Positions 16,291 through 27,004 are shown, numbered from the stretch's first letter. The stretch is DNA of 64,000 nucleotides from Leucobacter triazinivorans (GCF_004208635.1 NZ_CP035806.1:1178001-1242000), one strand, 5' to 3'. Made by a program: numbers and translations. The notes: generated by a model not told the origin, from the sequence alone.

Positions 16291-17277
16291 GTGACGAGCC
16301 GCACCAGACGCCGCAGCGCGGGCTCTCGCCTCGCGCGCATCATCGCGCTGCGCATCGCGAGCGTCGCGCTCATCCTGCTCGTCCTCTCGTTCCTCACGTT
16401 CACCCTGCTCTACCTGGCGCCGGGCGATCTCGTGAAGAACCTGCTCGGCAATCGGCCGAGCACGCCGGAGGCGATCGAAGCTGTGCGCGCGCAGTACCAT
16501 CTCGACGATCCGTTCCTGCTCCGATACGCCGACTGGCTCCTGTCGGCGCTGCGCGGCGACTTCGGCGTCTCGATCCGACTGCAGCAGCCCGTGACCTCGG
16601 TCATCCTCAGCCGCCTGGGCGTCACCTCCCTGCTCATCGGCATGTCCTTCCTGCTCGCCGTGATCACCGCGATCCCGCTCGGCATCGTCAGCGCGGCGCG
16701 CAGCGGCACCCGCATCGACCGCGCCGCGAGCGCGACGGCACTCTTCGGACTCTCCGCTCCGAGCTTCGCGCTCGCGATCCTGTCGATCACGCTCTTCGCG
16801 ATCCTGATCCCCGTCTTCCCGGCCTACGGCGCCGGCACCGGCGGGCTCGATCGGCTCTGGCACCTGTTCCTGCCGGCTGCAGTGCTCGCCGCCGGCATCG
16901 GCGCGATCCTCATGCGCATGACGCGCGCCGCCGTGCTCCGCGAGCTCGAGGGGGATGCCATCACCTTCGCCCGCGCCCGCGGCATCCCCGAGCGCGCGGT
17001 CCGCCGGATCGCGCTGCGCAGCGCACTCATTCCGATCGTCACGAGCGCGGGGCTGATCCTCACCTTCATCATCGGCGGCACGATCATCGTCGAGACCGTG
17101 TTCGCACTGCCCGGGATCGGGCAGCTGCTCGAGGAGGCCGTGCTGTTCAAGGACCTGCCCGTCGTCCAGGCGATCACGCTGCTGGTCGCGGCGGCCATCG
17201 CCTGCATCACCATCGTGGTGGATCTGAGCTACCTGCTGCTCGATCCCCGCGTCCGAGCACGGGAGCTGTCGGTATGA
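16291..17277 (+). CDS. Peptide ABC transporter permease (DppB/GsiC-like)
   Basis: 328 residues, six membrane helices, first at residues about 12-35. The N-terminal OppB motif (LYLAPGDLVKNLLGNRPST and YHLDDPFLLRYADWLLSALRGDFG) and the EAA cytoplasmic loop (ARGIPERAVRRIALRSALIPI) that docks on the ATPase are both intact. GTG 16291 follows AGAAGGG. It forms the channel together with the next gene, which starts inside its end (ATGA). Confidence 0.92.
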   Translation: MTSRTRRRSAGSRLARIIALRIASVALILLVLSFLTFTLLYLAPGDLVKNLLGNRPSTPEAIEAVRAQYHLDDPFLLRYADWLLSALRGDFGVSIRLQQPVTSVILSRLGVTSLLIGMSFLLAVITAIPLGIVSAARSGTRIDRAASATALFGLSAPSFALAILSITLFAILIPVFPAYGAGTGGLDRLWHLFLPAAVLAAGIGAILMRMTRAAVLRELEGDAITFARARGIPERAVRRIALRSALIPIVTSAGLILTFIIGGTIIVETVFALPGIGQLLEEAVLFKDLPVVQAITLLVAAAIACITIVVDLSYLLLDPRVRARELSV

Positions 17278-18140
17278 TGCAGCGCACGACCCAGATCTCG
17301 CTGATGAACAGCGCCCGCGTCGCCCCCGGGCGTCCGCGCGATTGGAGCGTCATCGTCTCCGCCGTCTTCCTCGCGATCGTCGCGATCGCCGCCGTCGCAT
17401 CGCCGTTCCTCACGGAGGCCGCGTCGAAGCAGAGCATCCTCGACTCCCTCCTGCCGCCCGGCTCGCCGGGCCATCCGCTCGGCACCGACGAGCTGGGGCG
17501 CGACGTGCTCCTGCTGACCGTCGCCGGCACGGGATCCGCGGTGGCCGGGCCCCTCGTCATCGCTTCGGGATCCATGCTGCTCGCCGTGCTCATCGGCACC
17601 CTCGCGGGGTACCTGCGGGGTCCGGTCGACTGGGTGGTGGGCCGCGCGGTCGACATCCTGCTGTCGCTGCCGGTGATGCTCGTGGCGATCGTCGTCGCCG
17701 GCATCTTCGGGGCCGGCTACTGGGTCACGGTGCTCATGCTCATCGCGCTCTTCTGCCCGTCGGACATCCGCATCATCCGGGCCGGCGTCACCGAGCAGGC
17801 ACCCAGACCCTACGTGGAGGCGGCGCAGATGCTGTCGCTCTCCCCCGCCCGCATCATGTACCGACACATCGTGCCGAACGTCTGGCCGCTCGTCATGACC
17901 AACTTCATGCTCAACCTCGCGATCGCCCTCGTCACGCTCTCATCGCTGTCGTTCCTCGGCATCGGCGTCGCCCCGGGCACCGCCGACTGGGGTCGGCAGA
18001 TCACCGACGGGCGCGGGGTCATCGGCGACAACCCGGCGATGCTGCTCGTGCCGGCGGTGCTCATCGTGCTGGTGGCGATGGCGATCAACGTGCTCGGCGA
18101 CCACCTGGGCGATCGTCTGAGGGAACGGGGAATGCAGTGA
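17274..18140 (+). CDS. Peptide ABC transporter permease (DppC-like)
   Basis: 288 residues with the DppC layout: an N-terminal membrane anchor, the motif HPLGTDELGRDVL near residue 65, then five helices. The EAA loop is EAAQMLSLSPARIMYRHIVPNVWP. Its start overlaps the previous gene by four bases and its stop overlaps the GTG of the fused ATPase, so the three proteins are made together. Length and motifs are complete. Confidence 0.92.
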   Translation: MMQRTTQISLMNSARVAPGRPRDWSVIVSAVFLAIVAIAAVASPFLTEAASKQSILDSLLPPGSPGHPLGTDELGRDVLLLTVAGTGSAVAGPLVIASGSMLLAVLIGTLAGYLRGPVDWVVGRAVDILLSLPVMLVAIVVAGIFGAGYWVTVLMLIALFCPSDIRIIRAGVTEQAPRPYVEAAQMLSLSPARIMYRHIVPNVWPLVMTNFMLNLAIALVTLSSLSFLGIGVAPGTADWGRQITDGRGVIGDNPAMLLVPAVLIVLVAMAINVLGDHLGDRLRERGMQ

Positions 18141-19852
18141 CCACGAGCGAAGCGCGGGGCACCCGCGTCACCGGCCTCACCGTGACGAGCGCGGGGAACG
18201 ACATCGTGGCCCCGCTCGACCTCGAGGTGGCGCCCGGCGAGATGCTGGCCATCATCGGCGAGTCGGGATCGGGCAAGTCGATGACGGCGCGCGCCATCAC
18301 CGGGCTCCTGCCCCGCGGGGTGCAGGCGGCGGGCGCGGCCGAGATCGACGGCTACGGCTACGACCTGTCGACGACGGCGGATCGGGTCTGGGCGCAGGTG
18401 CGCGGCCGGCGGGCGGTGCTGCTGCTGCAGGACCCGTTCACCAGCCTCAGCCCGGTGCTGCGCTGCGGCCGGCAGATCGCGCTCACCATCGAAGCCCGTC
18501 TGCGGGCCGCCGGCGAGACGCCGGGCCGCGGGACGCTGCGGGCGGAGGTGGAGCGGCGTCTCGCCGAGGTGCAGCTTCCCGTGCGCGTCGCCGATCAGTA
18601 CCCCTCCGAGCTCTCCGGGGGCATGCGCCAGCGCGTGGCCATCGCGGCGGCGCTCGCGGCCGAACCGCGGCTGCTGATCGCCGACGAGCCCACCACCGCG
18701 CTCGACGCGAGCACCCAGGGCGAGGTGCTCGACCTGCTGCGCGGACTGCAGGCGACCCACAGCATGGGGCTCATCCTCATCAGCCACGACCTCGGGGTGA
18801 TCGAGGGCCGCGCCGACCGGGTGCTCGTCATGCGGCACGGCGAGGTGGTGGAGCGCGGCGACACCGCGCGCGTGCTGCGCTCGCCCCGGCATCCCTACAC
18901 CCGTGCGCTCATCGACGCGAACCCCTCGGTCGGCGACGCCGTCCCGGGCGCGGCGGCGGGCGGACCGCCGCTGCTCATCGCCGAGGGGCTCTCGAAGTCG
19001 TTCGGCGACACCTCGGCGCTCGCAGATGCCTCGGTGGAGGTGGCCGCGGGCCAGGTGCTCGCCATCGTCGGGGAGTCCGGTTCGGGCAAGTCGACCCTGG
19101 CCCGCGCGATCGCCGGCCTCGAGGTCCCCGACAGCGGCAGCGTGACCCTCGACGGCAGAGTGCTTCCTGCGGGCCGCAGGGGGCGGCGGCCGCAGGAGAT
19201 CCAGATCGTCTTCCAGGATCCCTACTCCACCCTCAACCCGTCATTCACGATCCGCCAGTCGCTCGATGAGGCGATTCGAGCCGGGGGCGCGCGCGACCGC
19301 ACGGTGGCCGAACTGCTGGAGCTCGTCGAGCTCGATCCCGCGCTCGCCGAGCGACGCCCGTCGCAGCTCTCCGGCGGGCAGCGGCAGCGGGTCGCCATCG
19401 CCCGCGCACTCGCGCCGGGGCCGCAGCTGCTCATCTGCGACGAGAGCGTCTCGGCGCTCGACGTGTCGGTGCAGGCGCAGATCCTCGACCTGCTCGCGCG
19501 GCTGCGCGACGAGCTGGGGCTCGCGATGCTCTTCATCACGCACGACCTCGGCGTCGTCGCCCGCATCGCCGACCGGGTGGTGGTGCTGCGCCGCGGCGAG
19601 ATCGTCGAGCGCGGCGAGACGATGCGGATCCTGCGCGAACCGGCCCACGAGTACACCCGACTGCTGGTCTCTGCGGCCGAGCAGGACAGCCTGCGCCGCA
19701 CGGATCCCAGCGCACCGGGGCGCCCCGCAGCGCCGGACGCGGAAGCGGATCCTGCTCCCGATCACGCTTCGGATCCCGCGCCCGATCACGCTTCGGATCC
19801 CGGTGCCATCTCCGCCCCGACCCACTCGCCCGCACCGGAAGGACGCGCATGA
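18137..19852 (+). CDS. Fused double ATPase subunit of peptide ABC transporter (DppD-DppF type)
   Basis: 571 residues carrying two complete ABC domains in one chain. Domain 1 (about 8-260) has Walker A GESGSGKSM, signature LSGGMRQRV and Walker B LLIADEPT. Domain 2 (about 275-510) has GESGSGKST, LSGGQRQRV and LLICDES. In most systems these are separate OppD and OppF proteins. Domain 1 ends with the HPYTRALIDANPSV oligopeptide-transporter motif and domain 2 with HEYTRLLVSA. The C-terminal 40 residues are unrelated: two DPAPDHAS repeats encoded by 24-bp DNA repeats (19748-19795). GTG 18137 overlaps the permease stop. Confidence 0.9.
   Translation: MTTSEARGTRVTGLTVTSAGNDIVAPLDLEVAPGEMLAIIGESGSGKSMTARAITGLLPRGVQAAGAAEIDGYGYDLSTTADRVWAQVRGRRAVLLLQDPFTSLSPVLRCGRQIALTIEARLRAAGETPGRGTLRAEVERRLAEVQLPVRVADQYPSELSGGMRQRVAIAAALAAEPRLLIADEPTTALDASTQGEVLDLLRGLQATHSMGLILISHDLGVIEGRADRVLVMRHGEVVERGDTARVLRSPRHPYTRALIDANPSVGDAVPGAAAGGPPLLIAEGLSKSFGDTSALADASVEVAAGQVLAIVGESGSGKSTLARAIAGLEVPDSGSVTLDGRVLPAGRRGRRPQEIQIVFQDPYSTLNPSFTIRQSLDEAIRAGGARDRTVAELLELVELDPALAERRPSQLSGGQRQRVAIARALAPGPQLLICDESVSALDVSVQAQILDLLARLRDELGLAMLFITHDLGVVARIADRVVVLRRGEIVERGETMRILREPAHEYTRLLVSAAEQDSLRRTDPSAPGRPAAPDAEADPAPDHASDPAPDHASDPGAISAPTHSPAPEGRA
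19748..19795. repeat. Two 24-bp tandem repeats at the 3' end of the fused ATPase gene
   Basis: 19748-19771 and 19772-19795 differ at three positions and encode DPAPDHAS twice in frame, in a tail absent from other ABC ATPases. Confidence 0.9.
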
Positions 19853-21003
19853 CCGAGACGCCGCAGCCCATCACGATCGCGGTCGAGGCGGGCACCGCCC
19901 CTCCCGCCCCGCTCGCCGGCGGAGTCTCCGACGCTCGCCTCGCCCTCTGGCGGGTCGAGCGGGAGTTCTGGCGGCCGCGCCTGCTCGTGGCGAGAGACGC
20001 CTCCGGCACGGCTGTGGGCGCCGCGCTCACGGCGGGCCGCCCGCACACCGCCGCCCGCAAGATCGTGGACATCCTGGCGGCCGACGACGAGGTCTGGGCC
20101 GCGCTGCTCGGCGCTGCGCGCGACGACGCGCCCCCGGTGGATGCCGCGCACCCCGCCCCCATCGCCGTGCACTTCGAGGAGCACCTCGCGCACGGCGGCG
20201 TGTCGGGGGCGCGCCGCGACCGTCTCGCGGCGCTCGGCTTCGCCCCCGCGCCGCGACCCGTGCCGTCGATCCCGAGCACGCGGGTCGGCGACCCGGCAGA
20301 GGTCGCCGCATGGTCGTGGTGGCACGGTGCGGCGCCGGCTCGGCTCGCGCCCTACTACGGCCAGACCACCGAGGTCACCTGCGGAGCGGTCTCCTCGCTC
20401 ATGGCGCTCGAGCACCTGGGCAGCGGCGGCTTCGATCCCGAGAGCCTCGTCGCCAACCGCGCAGCCGAAATCGCCTTCTGGCGACGCGCGACCAACCTGC
20501 CCGCCTGCGAACCCGTGGGCCTCGCCGTCGAGACCGCGAAGGCGGGGGCCGAGTCCGGCCTGGTGGCGGGGCTGCCGCGCGTGGTGCTGAGCACGACGGG
20601 CCCGGTGCTCGTGGAGGAGTTCTCCGCCGACGAGTCGGAGCGGATGCTGCGCATCGATCTGCAGCAGGAATCGCTCCGTCAGGCCGAGGAGCTGGGCCTG
20701 CCCGTCGAGCGCCGCTGGATCGAGGTCGCCGAGATCGCCGACCTCGTGCGCGACGGCGCGCAGGTGCTGCTGCTCATCGATCTCACCGAGCTCGTCGCCG
20801 ACCCCACCCCGCACTGGGTGCTCGCCACCGACGTGGTCGACGGCGCGCTCGTGGTCTCGGATCCCTGGGTGCACTATCCGAACGGCGAGTCCTGGGTCGA
20901 CGCGTTCGCCCTGCCGATCCCGCTGTCGGACATCGACCTCGTCACCCGCTGGGGCGATCCCGCCTACCGTGGCGTCATCGTGCTCCCGCCCGCTGCGCGC
21001 TGA
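19849..21003 (+). CDS. Peptidase C39-like cysteine protease family protein (DUF3335-like)
   Basis: 384 residues, no signal peptide, so probably cytoplasmic. Residues about 165-384 resemble the papain-like C39 fold: Gln172 and Cys178 in YYGQTTEVTCGAVSSLMALE, His322 in PHWVLATDVVDG and Asp338 in VVSDPW give a complete catalytic set. The N-terminal 150 residues are not recognised. Its ATG overlaps the stop of the peptide transporter ATPase (ATGA), so it is part of the import operon. A natural reading is processing of imported peptides or an unusual amide bond. It lacks the transporter fusion seen in bacteriocin-processing C39 peptidases. Confidence 0.7.
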   Translation: MTETPQPITIAVEAGTAPPAPLAGGVSDARLALWRVEREFWRPRLLVARDASGTAVGAALTAGRPHTAARKIVDILAADDEVWAALLGAARDDAPPVDAAHPAPIAVHFEEHLAHGGVSGARRDRLAALGFAPAPRPVPSIPSTRVGDPAEVAAWSWWHGAAPARLAPYYGQTTEVTCGAVSSLMALEHLGSGGFDPESLVANRAAEIAFWRRATNLPACEPVGLAVETAKAGAESGLVAGLPRVVLSTTGPVLVEEFSADESERMLRIDLQQESLRQAEELGLPVERRWIEVAEIADLVRDGAQVLLLIDLTELVADPTPHWVLATDVVDGALVVSDPWVHYPNGESWVDAFALPIPLSDIDLVTRWGDPAYRGVIVLPPAAR

Positions 21004-21035
21004 GCGCGGGTGCGCGAGTGCCCGGGTCCGCGGGT

Positions 21036-21131
21036 CCCCGAGTCCCCAGATCCCCAGGTCCCCGAGTCCCCAGGTCCCCGAGTCCCCAGGTCCCCAGGTC
21101 CCCAGGTCCCCAGGTCCCCAGGTCCCCGCGT
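21036..21131. repeat. 8-bp minisatellite, 12 units
   Basis: Twelve uninterrupted 8-base units of the form CCCCAGGT or CCCCGAGT (variants CCCCAGAT, CCCCGCGT) fill the gap between two convergent genes. The period is not a multiple of three and no gene is disturbed. Confidence 0.95.
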
Positions 21132-21140
21132 CCCTGGGCT

Positions 21141-21195
21141 GAGATCCCGATTCTTGTCGCTTCTCGTTCAGGAGCGCGACCGGAATCGGGATCTC
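21141..21195. repeat. 55-bp near-perfect palindrome, possible bidirectional terminator
   Basis: Outer arms GAGATCCCGATTC (21141-21153) and GAATCGGGATCTC (21183-21195) match perfectly. Inside, GTCGC (21156-21160) pairs with GCGAC (21176-21180) and CTC with GAG around a short loop. It lies between convergent genes ending at 21003 and 21260. It could stop transcription in both directions or be a dispersed REP-type element. Confidence 0.75.
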
Positions 21196-21259
21196 ACCCG
21201 TGCATGCGTCGCGATCTGCGCGGTCGAGCCCCCTCGATCCGGTGGGCGCGGACGGATCG

Positions 21260-21889
21260 TCAGTAGAGCAGGAACTGCGCGGTTCCCGTGCCCTGCACGC
21301 CGGCCGCCGACGCGCGCAGATGGTAGGAGGCGCCACCCGCGCCCACCGGATCACGGGTGATGTCGCAGGTCTCGGGGCTCGAGCGGGTGCGATCCCACGG
21401 GATCCCCTCGCTCTCGAGCGGTTCCCCCGGTTCGAGGATCACCGCGAGATGCTCGGGATCCTCCTGGCAGTCTGCCGAGCGCCACACCTGGTCGTCTCCG
21501 CTCGAGACCACGAACTCCATGCCGGCCGTTCCGAGGTCGGCGGAGCACGCCTCGTCGCCCACGTTCTCCACGCTCAGCGAGAGCAGGGGCGACTCGCCCG
21601 CAGCGTAGTCGGTCGCATCGGTGAGCGGGGTCACCCGCAACTGGCCGGTAGCGCAGGCCGGGGGCACGTCGCTCGCGGACTCCGCCTCGGGTTCGGCCTG
21701 CGACGCGGTTGCGAGATCGCTCGGTACCTCGACGTCGCGCGCGTCGGTGACGCCGTCGCTCGATCCGGGCTTCAGGATCACGAGCACGATGACGGCGACG
21801 ACGGCGAGCAGCCCCGCGAGCACCAGGAGGCGGCGGCGCATATAGACCCTGCGGCTCTTCGGCCCGACCGGATCTCTGAGCGTCGACAT
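21260..21889 (-). CDS. Membrane-anchored extracytoplasmic hypothetical protein
   Basis: 209 residues. A short basic cytoplasmic lead (about 1-20) is followed by one membrane helix (LLVLAGLLAVVAVIVLVIL, about 21-40), an acidic linker and a secreted domain. That domain has about four cysteines, likely two disulfides (ACATGQLRV, DEACSADL, ADCQEDP, ETCDITR), and a beta-sandwich-like pattern. It resembles unnamed actinobacterial envelope proteins; I see no catalytic motif. It is alone between the C39-type operon and argA, tail-to-tail with the former. Confidence 0.75.
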   Translation of the reverse strand: MSTLRDPVGPKSRRVYMRRRLLVLAGLLAVVAVIVLVILKPGSSDGVTDARDVEVPSDLATASQAEPEAESASDVPPACATGQLRVTPLTDATDYAAGESPLLSLSVENVGDEACSADLGTAGMEFVVSSGDDQVWRSADCQEDPEHLAVILEPGEPLESEGIPWDRTRSSPETCDITRDPVGAGGASYHLRASAAGVQGTGTAQFLLY

Positions 21890-21915
21890 GGCGCCAGGCT
21901 AACGCGGAACGCGCT

Positions 21916-22434
21916 CTACAGCCGCTTCAGCATTCGCGTGTTGCCAAGTGTGTTGGGCTTGACGCGCGCGAGGTCGAGGAACTCGGCCACACCCTCGTCG
22001 TTGGAGCGCAGCAGCTCGGTGTAGACGTCTGCGGCGACGAGCCTCGTGTCCTCGCTCAGCTCCTCGAACCCGTGCCGTCCGAAGAAGTCGGTCTCGAAGG
22101 TGAGGCAGAACAGCTGCGTCAGCCCGAGATCGCGGGCGCGCAGCTCGAGCGACTCGAGCAGCAGGTGGCCGACGCCCCGCCCGAGCCACCCCTCCGAGAC
22201 GCCGAGGGTGCGCACCTCTCCGAGCTGCTCCCACATGACGTGCACGGCGCCGTAGCCGATGACGGCGTCGCCCGCATCGGTCGCCACCAGGAACTCGGGA
22301 ACAGCCGCGTAGAGGTCGACGAGATCCTTGCCGAGCAGGATCCGTCGGGCGACCAGCGGCTCCATCAGCTCGACCATGCGCGGCACATCGGCCGTGCGCG
22401 CGCTGCGGACGCGGATCGCGGAAGTCTCGCTCAT
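21916..22434 (-). CDS. argA: N-acetylglutamate synthase, GNAT type
   Basis: 172 residues, single GNAT domain. The acetyl-CoA loop is VRTLGVSEGWLGRGVGHLLLESL near residues 75-95. Segments LLGKDLVDLYAAVPEFLVA, LTFETDFFGRHGFEEL and GVAEFLDLARVKPNTLGNTRML closely follow mycobacterial ArgA (Rv2747), a stand-alone amino-acid acetyltransferase making N-acetylglutamate for arginine synthesis. No other arg gene is near, which is also usual for this form. The start ATG gives a family-standard length. Confidence 0.8.
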   Translation of the reverse strand: MSETSAIRVRSARTADVPRMVELMEPLVARRILLGKDLVDLYAAVPEFLVATDAGDAVIGYGAVHVMWEQLGEVRTLGVSEGWLGRGVGHLLLESLELRARDLGLTQLFCLTFETDFFGRHGFEELSEDTRLVAADVYTELLRSNDEGVAEFLDLARVKPNTLGNTRMLKRL

Positions 22435-22506
22435 CCCACCAGCCTACTGGTGGGCGGGCCCCGTCCGGCACCCCGCGCGATCACCTGCTGAACGCAGGGG
22501 CGGGAA

Positions 22507-22546
22507 CGCCGAGGGGCCCGCTGCCGAAACAGCGGGCCCCTCGGCG
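22507..22546 (-). terminator. Terminator of clpC
   Basis: Perfect 17-bp arms, CGCCGAGGGGCCCGCTG (22507-22523) and its complement (22530-22546), around a 6-base loop, 17 bases after the clpC stop. The minus-strand end continues TTCCC, a weak T-tract. The strongest terminator-like hairpin in the window. Confidence 0.85.
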
Positions 22547-22562
22547 TCGACGGCGGTTCGAG

Positions 22563-25088
<2,526 letters not shown>

Positions 25089-25224
25089 CAATACCCTCCT
25101 TGCGGCCTCCGTGAACGGTGGGACACCGCTGATGCATCCAGGCTACGGCGTGATGCGGGATCGCGGGGGCCTGTTCGTGCTGGGCGTAATGGAGGCGGAT
25201 CGCGGGGCCGCGCGCACCCGCCTC

Positions 25225-25289
25225 TTGACACGACCGCCGCACAGGAGCAGGCTTATCGATAAGCGATAATATCGATGATCGATAAGGAG
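25225..25289 (+). promoter_or_regulatory. Promoter region with nested ATCGAT palindromes
   Basis: A consensus -35 box TTGACA (25225-25230) is followed by an AT-rich block that stands out from the GC-rich background. The block contains a perfect palindrome CTTATCGATAAG (25252-25263), a second one CGATAATATCG (25264-25274) and a further GATCGATAAG half. AAGGAG (25284-25289) is the ribosome binding site for ATG 25295. The repeated ATCGATAAG unit is the likely operator of the XRE regulator encoded third in this operon. The -10 spacing is unclear. Confidence 0.6.
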
Positions 25290-25294
25290 ATGTC

Positions 25295-25921
25295 ATGCGC
25301 ACCGCACCCTCCGATCCCCGCCGCCCCTCGGCGTTCGACCGGGTCGGAATCGTCCTGTTCATGGTCGCGGGCGTGGCGATCATCCTCGTCGCGGGGATCC
25401 GGTCGGGCGGCCGCATCATGCAGCTGCTCCTCGGCGAGGATGTGCCCGTCACGGCCTCGTTCCCCGGCACTCCCGTCGAGGCGCAGATCGGTCCGGACGG
25501 GAGCGCCGTCCACCTGCAGCTCGACTCCGCCGTCATCACGCTCCGGCAGATGTCTCCGCTGGGCTTCTGGTCGGGCCTCCTGGAGCAGGTGCTGTACTTC
25601 GGATCGCTGGCGACCGTCGTCGTCTGCCTGATGCTGCTGTCGCGCAACATCCTGCGGGGCCGGGTGTTCAGCCGCGGCAGCACCGCCCTCGTCGCGACCG
25701 CGGGCCTCGTCGGTCTGGCGGGGGCCGCCTTCGTCCCGTTCTTCCACGGCTTGATGGGCGCCGAAGCGCTGCTGAGCGTCGCGGGCGACGAACTCGAGGG
25801 TTTCATCATCGCCACGGTCGAACCGTTCTCGCTCGTGATCCTCGCATTCGTGATCGCCGTCGTCTCGACCGCCTACACCGTCGGCGCCCGCATTCAGCGC
25901 GAGACCGAGGGGCTCGTGTGA
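25295..25921 (+). CDS. DUF2975-like four-helix membrane protein
   Basis: 208 residues with four predicted membrane helices (about 14-36, 90-112, 125-150, 170-192) and one extracytoplasmic beta-rich loop between the first two. The motif LRGRVFSRGSTALVATAGLVGLAG matches the DUF2975 pattern (nGkpFs followed by helix 3). It is paired with a second such protein and a small XRE regulator. DUF2975 with a YozG-type XRE gene is a common pair in other bacteria, function unknown. The AT-rich operator upstream suggests autoregulation. Confidence 0.7.
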   Translation: MRTAPSDPRRPSAFDRVGIVLFMVAGVAIILVAGIRSGGRIMQLLLGEDVPVTASFPGTPVEAQIGPDGSAVHLQLDSAVITLRQMSPLGFWSGLLEQVLYFGSLATVVVCLMLLSRNILRGRVFSRGSTALVATAGLVGLAGAAFVPFFHGLMGAEALLSVAGDELEGFIIATVEPFSLVILAFVIAVVSTAYTVGARIQRETEGLV

Positions 25922-26598
25922 TGGGCGCCCGATCCGGCGGCGCCGGCACGCTCCGCCTCGCCCGCCCTCCTCGCAGTCTGCTCGTGGCGCTCATCGCGGC
26001 AGCCGGCGTCGTGCTGCTCGGCGCCGCATTCTTCGGGCTCTGGTTCGCGAGCAGCGCCCAGCAGGGAAAAGCCGGGGAGTTCCAGTTCGCCGTCCCGTAC
26101 GCGAGCCCGGGATGGCCCGCTGTCGCATCGACCGCGGAGACTTCGCAGCACTACGACACCATCGCCGTCTCCTCGCACGAACCGCTGGTGCTCCCCCGGG
26201 CACTGGCGGGCATCGCGACGGCGCTGCCCTTCCTCATCGTGATCGTGGGCTGCATCGGCCTCATCACCCTCGCGGTGCGCATGCTCGGCGGCAAGCCGTT
26301 CAGCCGTGCCGCGCAGGCGATCCTCGCCGTGCTCGGAGCGATGGCCGCGGCGAGCGCCGTCCTCGTGCCCTGGCTCGAGGCGCGGCTCGTGGAGATCGCA
26401 GTCGCCGAGCTCGGAATGCCGACGGACGGCACCCTGGTGACCGATTCGACCACGGGTGCCTGGGTCAGCCCACCCCACTTCGATCCTCTGCAGGACCTGC
26501 ACTGGCCGCTGTTCGCGCTGGGCGCGATCCTGCTGCTCATCGCGATGCTGTGGAATCGTGCCGCGCGCCTGCAGCGCGACACCGAGGGGCTCGTGTGA
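25921..26598 (+). CDS. Second DUF2975-like membrane protein
   Basis: 225 residues from ATG 25921, which overlaps the previous stop; GTG 25918 is an alternative one codon earlier. Four membrane helices and the motif MLGGKPFSRAAQAILAVLG near residue 120, the same nGkpFs signature as the preceding gene. Both proteins end with QR-TEGLV, so they look like a local duplication that has diverged. Its stop overlaps the GTG of the XRE gene. Confidence 0.7.
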   Translation: MGARSGGAGTLRLARPPRSLLVALIAAAGVVLLGAAFFGLWFASSAQQGKAGEFQFAVPYASPGWPAVASTAETSQHYDTIAVSSHEPLVLPRALAGIATALPFLIVIVGCIGLITLAVRMLGGKPFSRAAQAILAVLGAMAAASAVLVPWLEARLVEIAVAELGMPTDGTLVTDSTTGAWVSPPHFDPLQDLHWPLFALGAILLLIAMLWNRAARLQRDTEGLV

Positions 26599-26828
26599 GC
26601 CCGGCCGAGCCCGATGAAGGGCACGCGATCCGCTGCCGGCTCGACGAGCTGCTCGCCGAACGCGGCATGACGCTCACCGAGCTGAGCGAACGCGTGGGCG
26701 TCAGCCTCGTCAACCTCTCGGTACTGAAGAACAACCGCGCCCGCGCGATCCGGTTCTCCACGCTCACCGCGATCTGCCGCGCGCTCGGCTGCGAGGTGGG
26801 CGAACTGCTCGTCGCCGAGCACCCCTGA
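26595..26828 (+). CDS. Small XRE/Cro-type helix-turn-helix regulator (YozG-like)
   Basis: 77 residues, nearly all one HTH_3/HTH_26 domain: LDELLAERGMTLTELSERVGVSLVNLSVLKNNRARAIRFSTLTAICRALGCEVGELL. GTG 26595 overlaps the upstream stop (GTGA). Third gene of the DUF2975-like operon, and the likely ligand of the ATCGAT palindromes at 25252-25286. With no effector domain, its activity may be set by the membrane proteins, which is inference. Confidence 0.85.
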   Translation: MSPAEPDEGHAIRCRLDELLAERGMTLTELSERVGVSLVNLSVLKNNRARAIRFSTLTAICRALGCEVGELLVAEHP

Positions 26829-26856
26829 TACGAGCGCACCGGACGCCGTCGCGACG

Positions 26857-26940
26857 GGCACCGGCGCACCGTTCCCTTGCTGCGGGCACCGGCGCACCGT
26901 TCCTTTGCTGCAGGCACCGGCGCACCGATCCCTTGCTGCG
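26857..26940. repeat. Three 28-bp tandem repeats
   Basis: Units 26857-26884, 26885-26912 and 26913-26940 differ at one to three positions. They lie between the XRE gene and the RpiR promoter; no coding role is seen. Confidence 0.95.
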
Positions 26941-26977
26941 GGCCGACAACTGCGCGCCACCGCACGGACACCTCGGA

Positions 26978-27001
26978 TTCACACAGGCCGCCTAGTGTGA
27001 A
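26978..27001 (+). promoter_or_regulatory. RpiR operator/promoter
   Basis: TTCACAC (26978-26984) and GTGTGAA (26995-27001) form a perfect 7-bp inverted repeat with a 10-base centre. TAGTGT (26993-26998) inside the right arm can serve as the -10 box; counting six bases on reaches ATG 27005, so the message is probably leaderless. Binding of RpiR here would repress its own gene. Confidence 0.6.
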
Positions 27002-27004
27002 CGC

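Noticed and set aside
25225..25230. TTGACA as part of a standard sigma-70 promoter with 17-bp spacing
   Set aside because: At 16-18 bases downstream there is no acceptable -10. The box may still be used with a longer spacer, so it is recorded only as part of the regulatory region.
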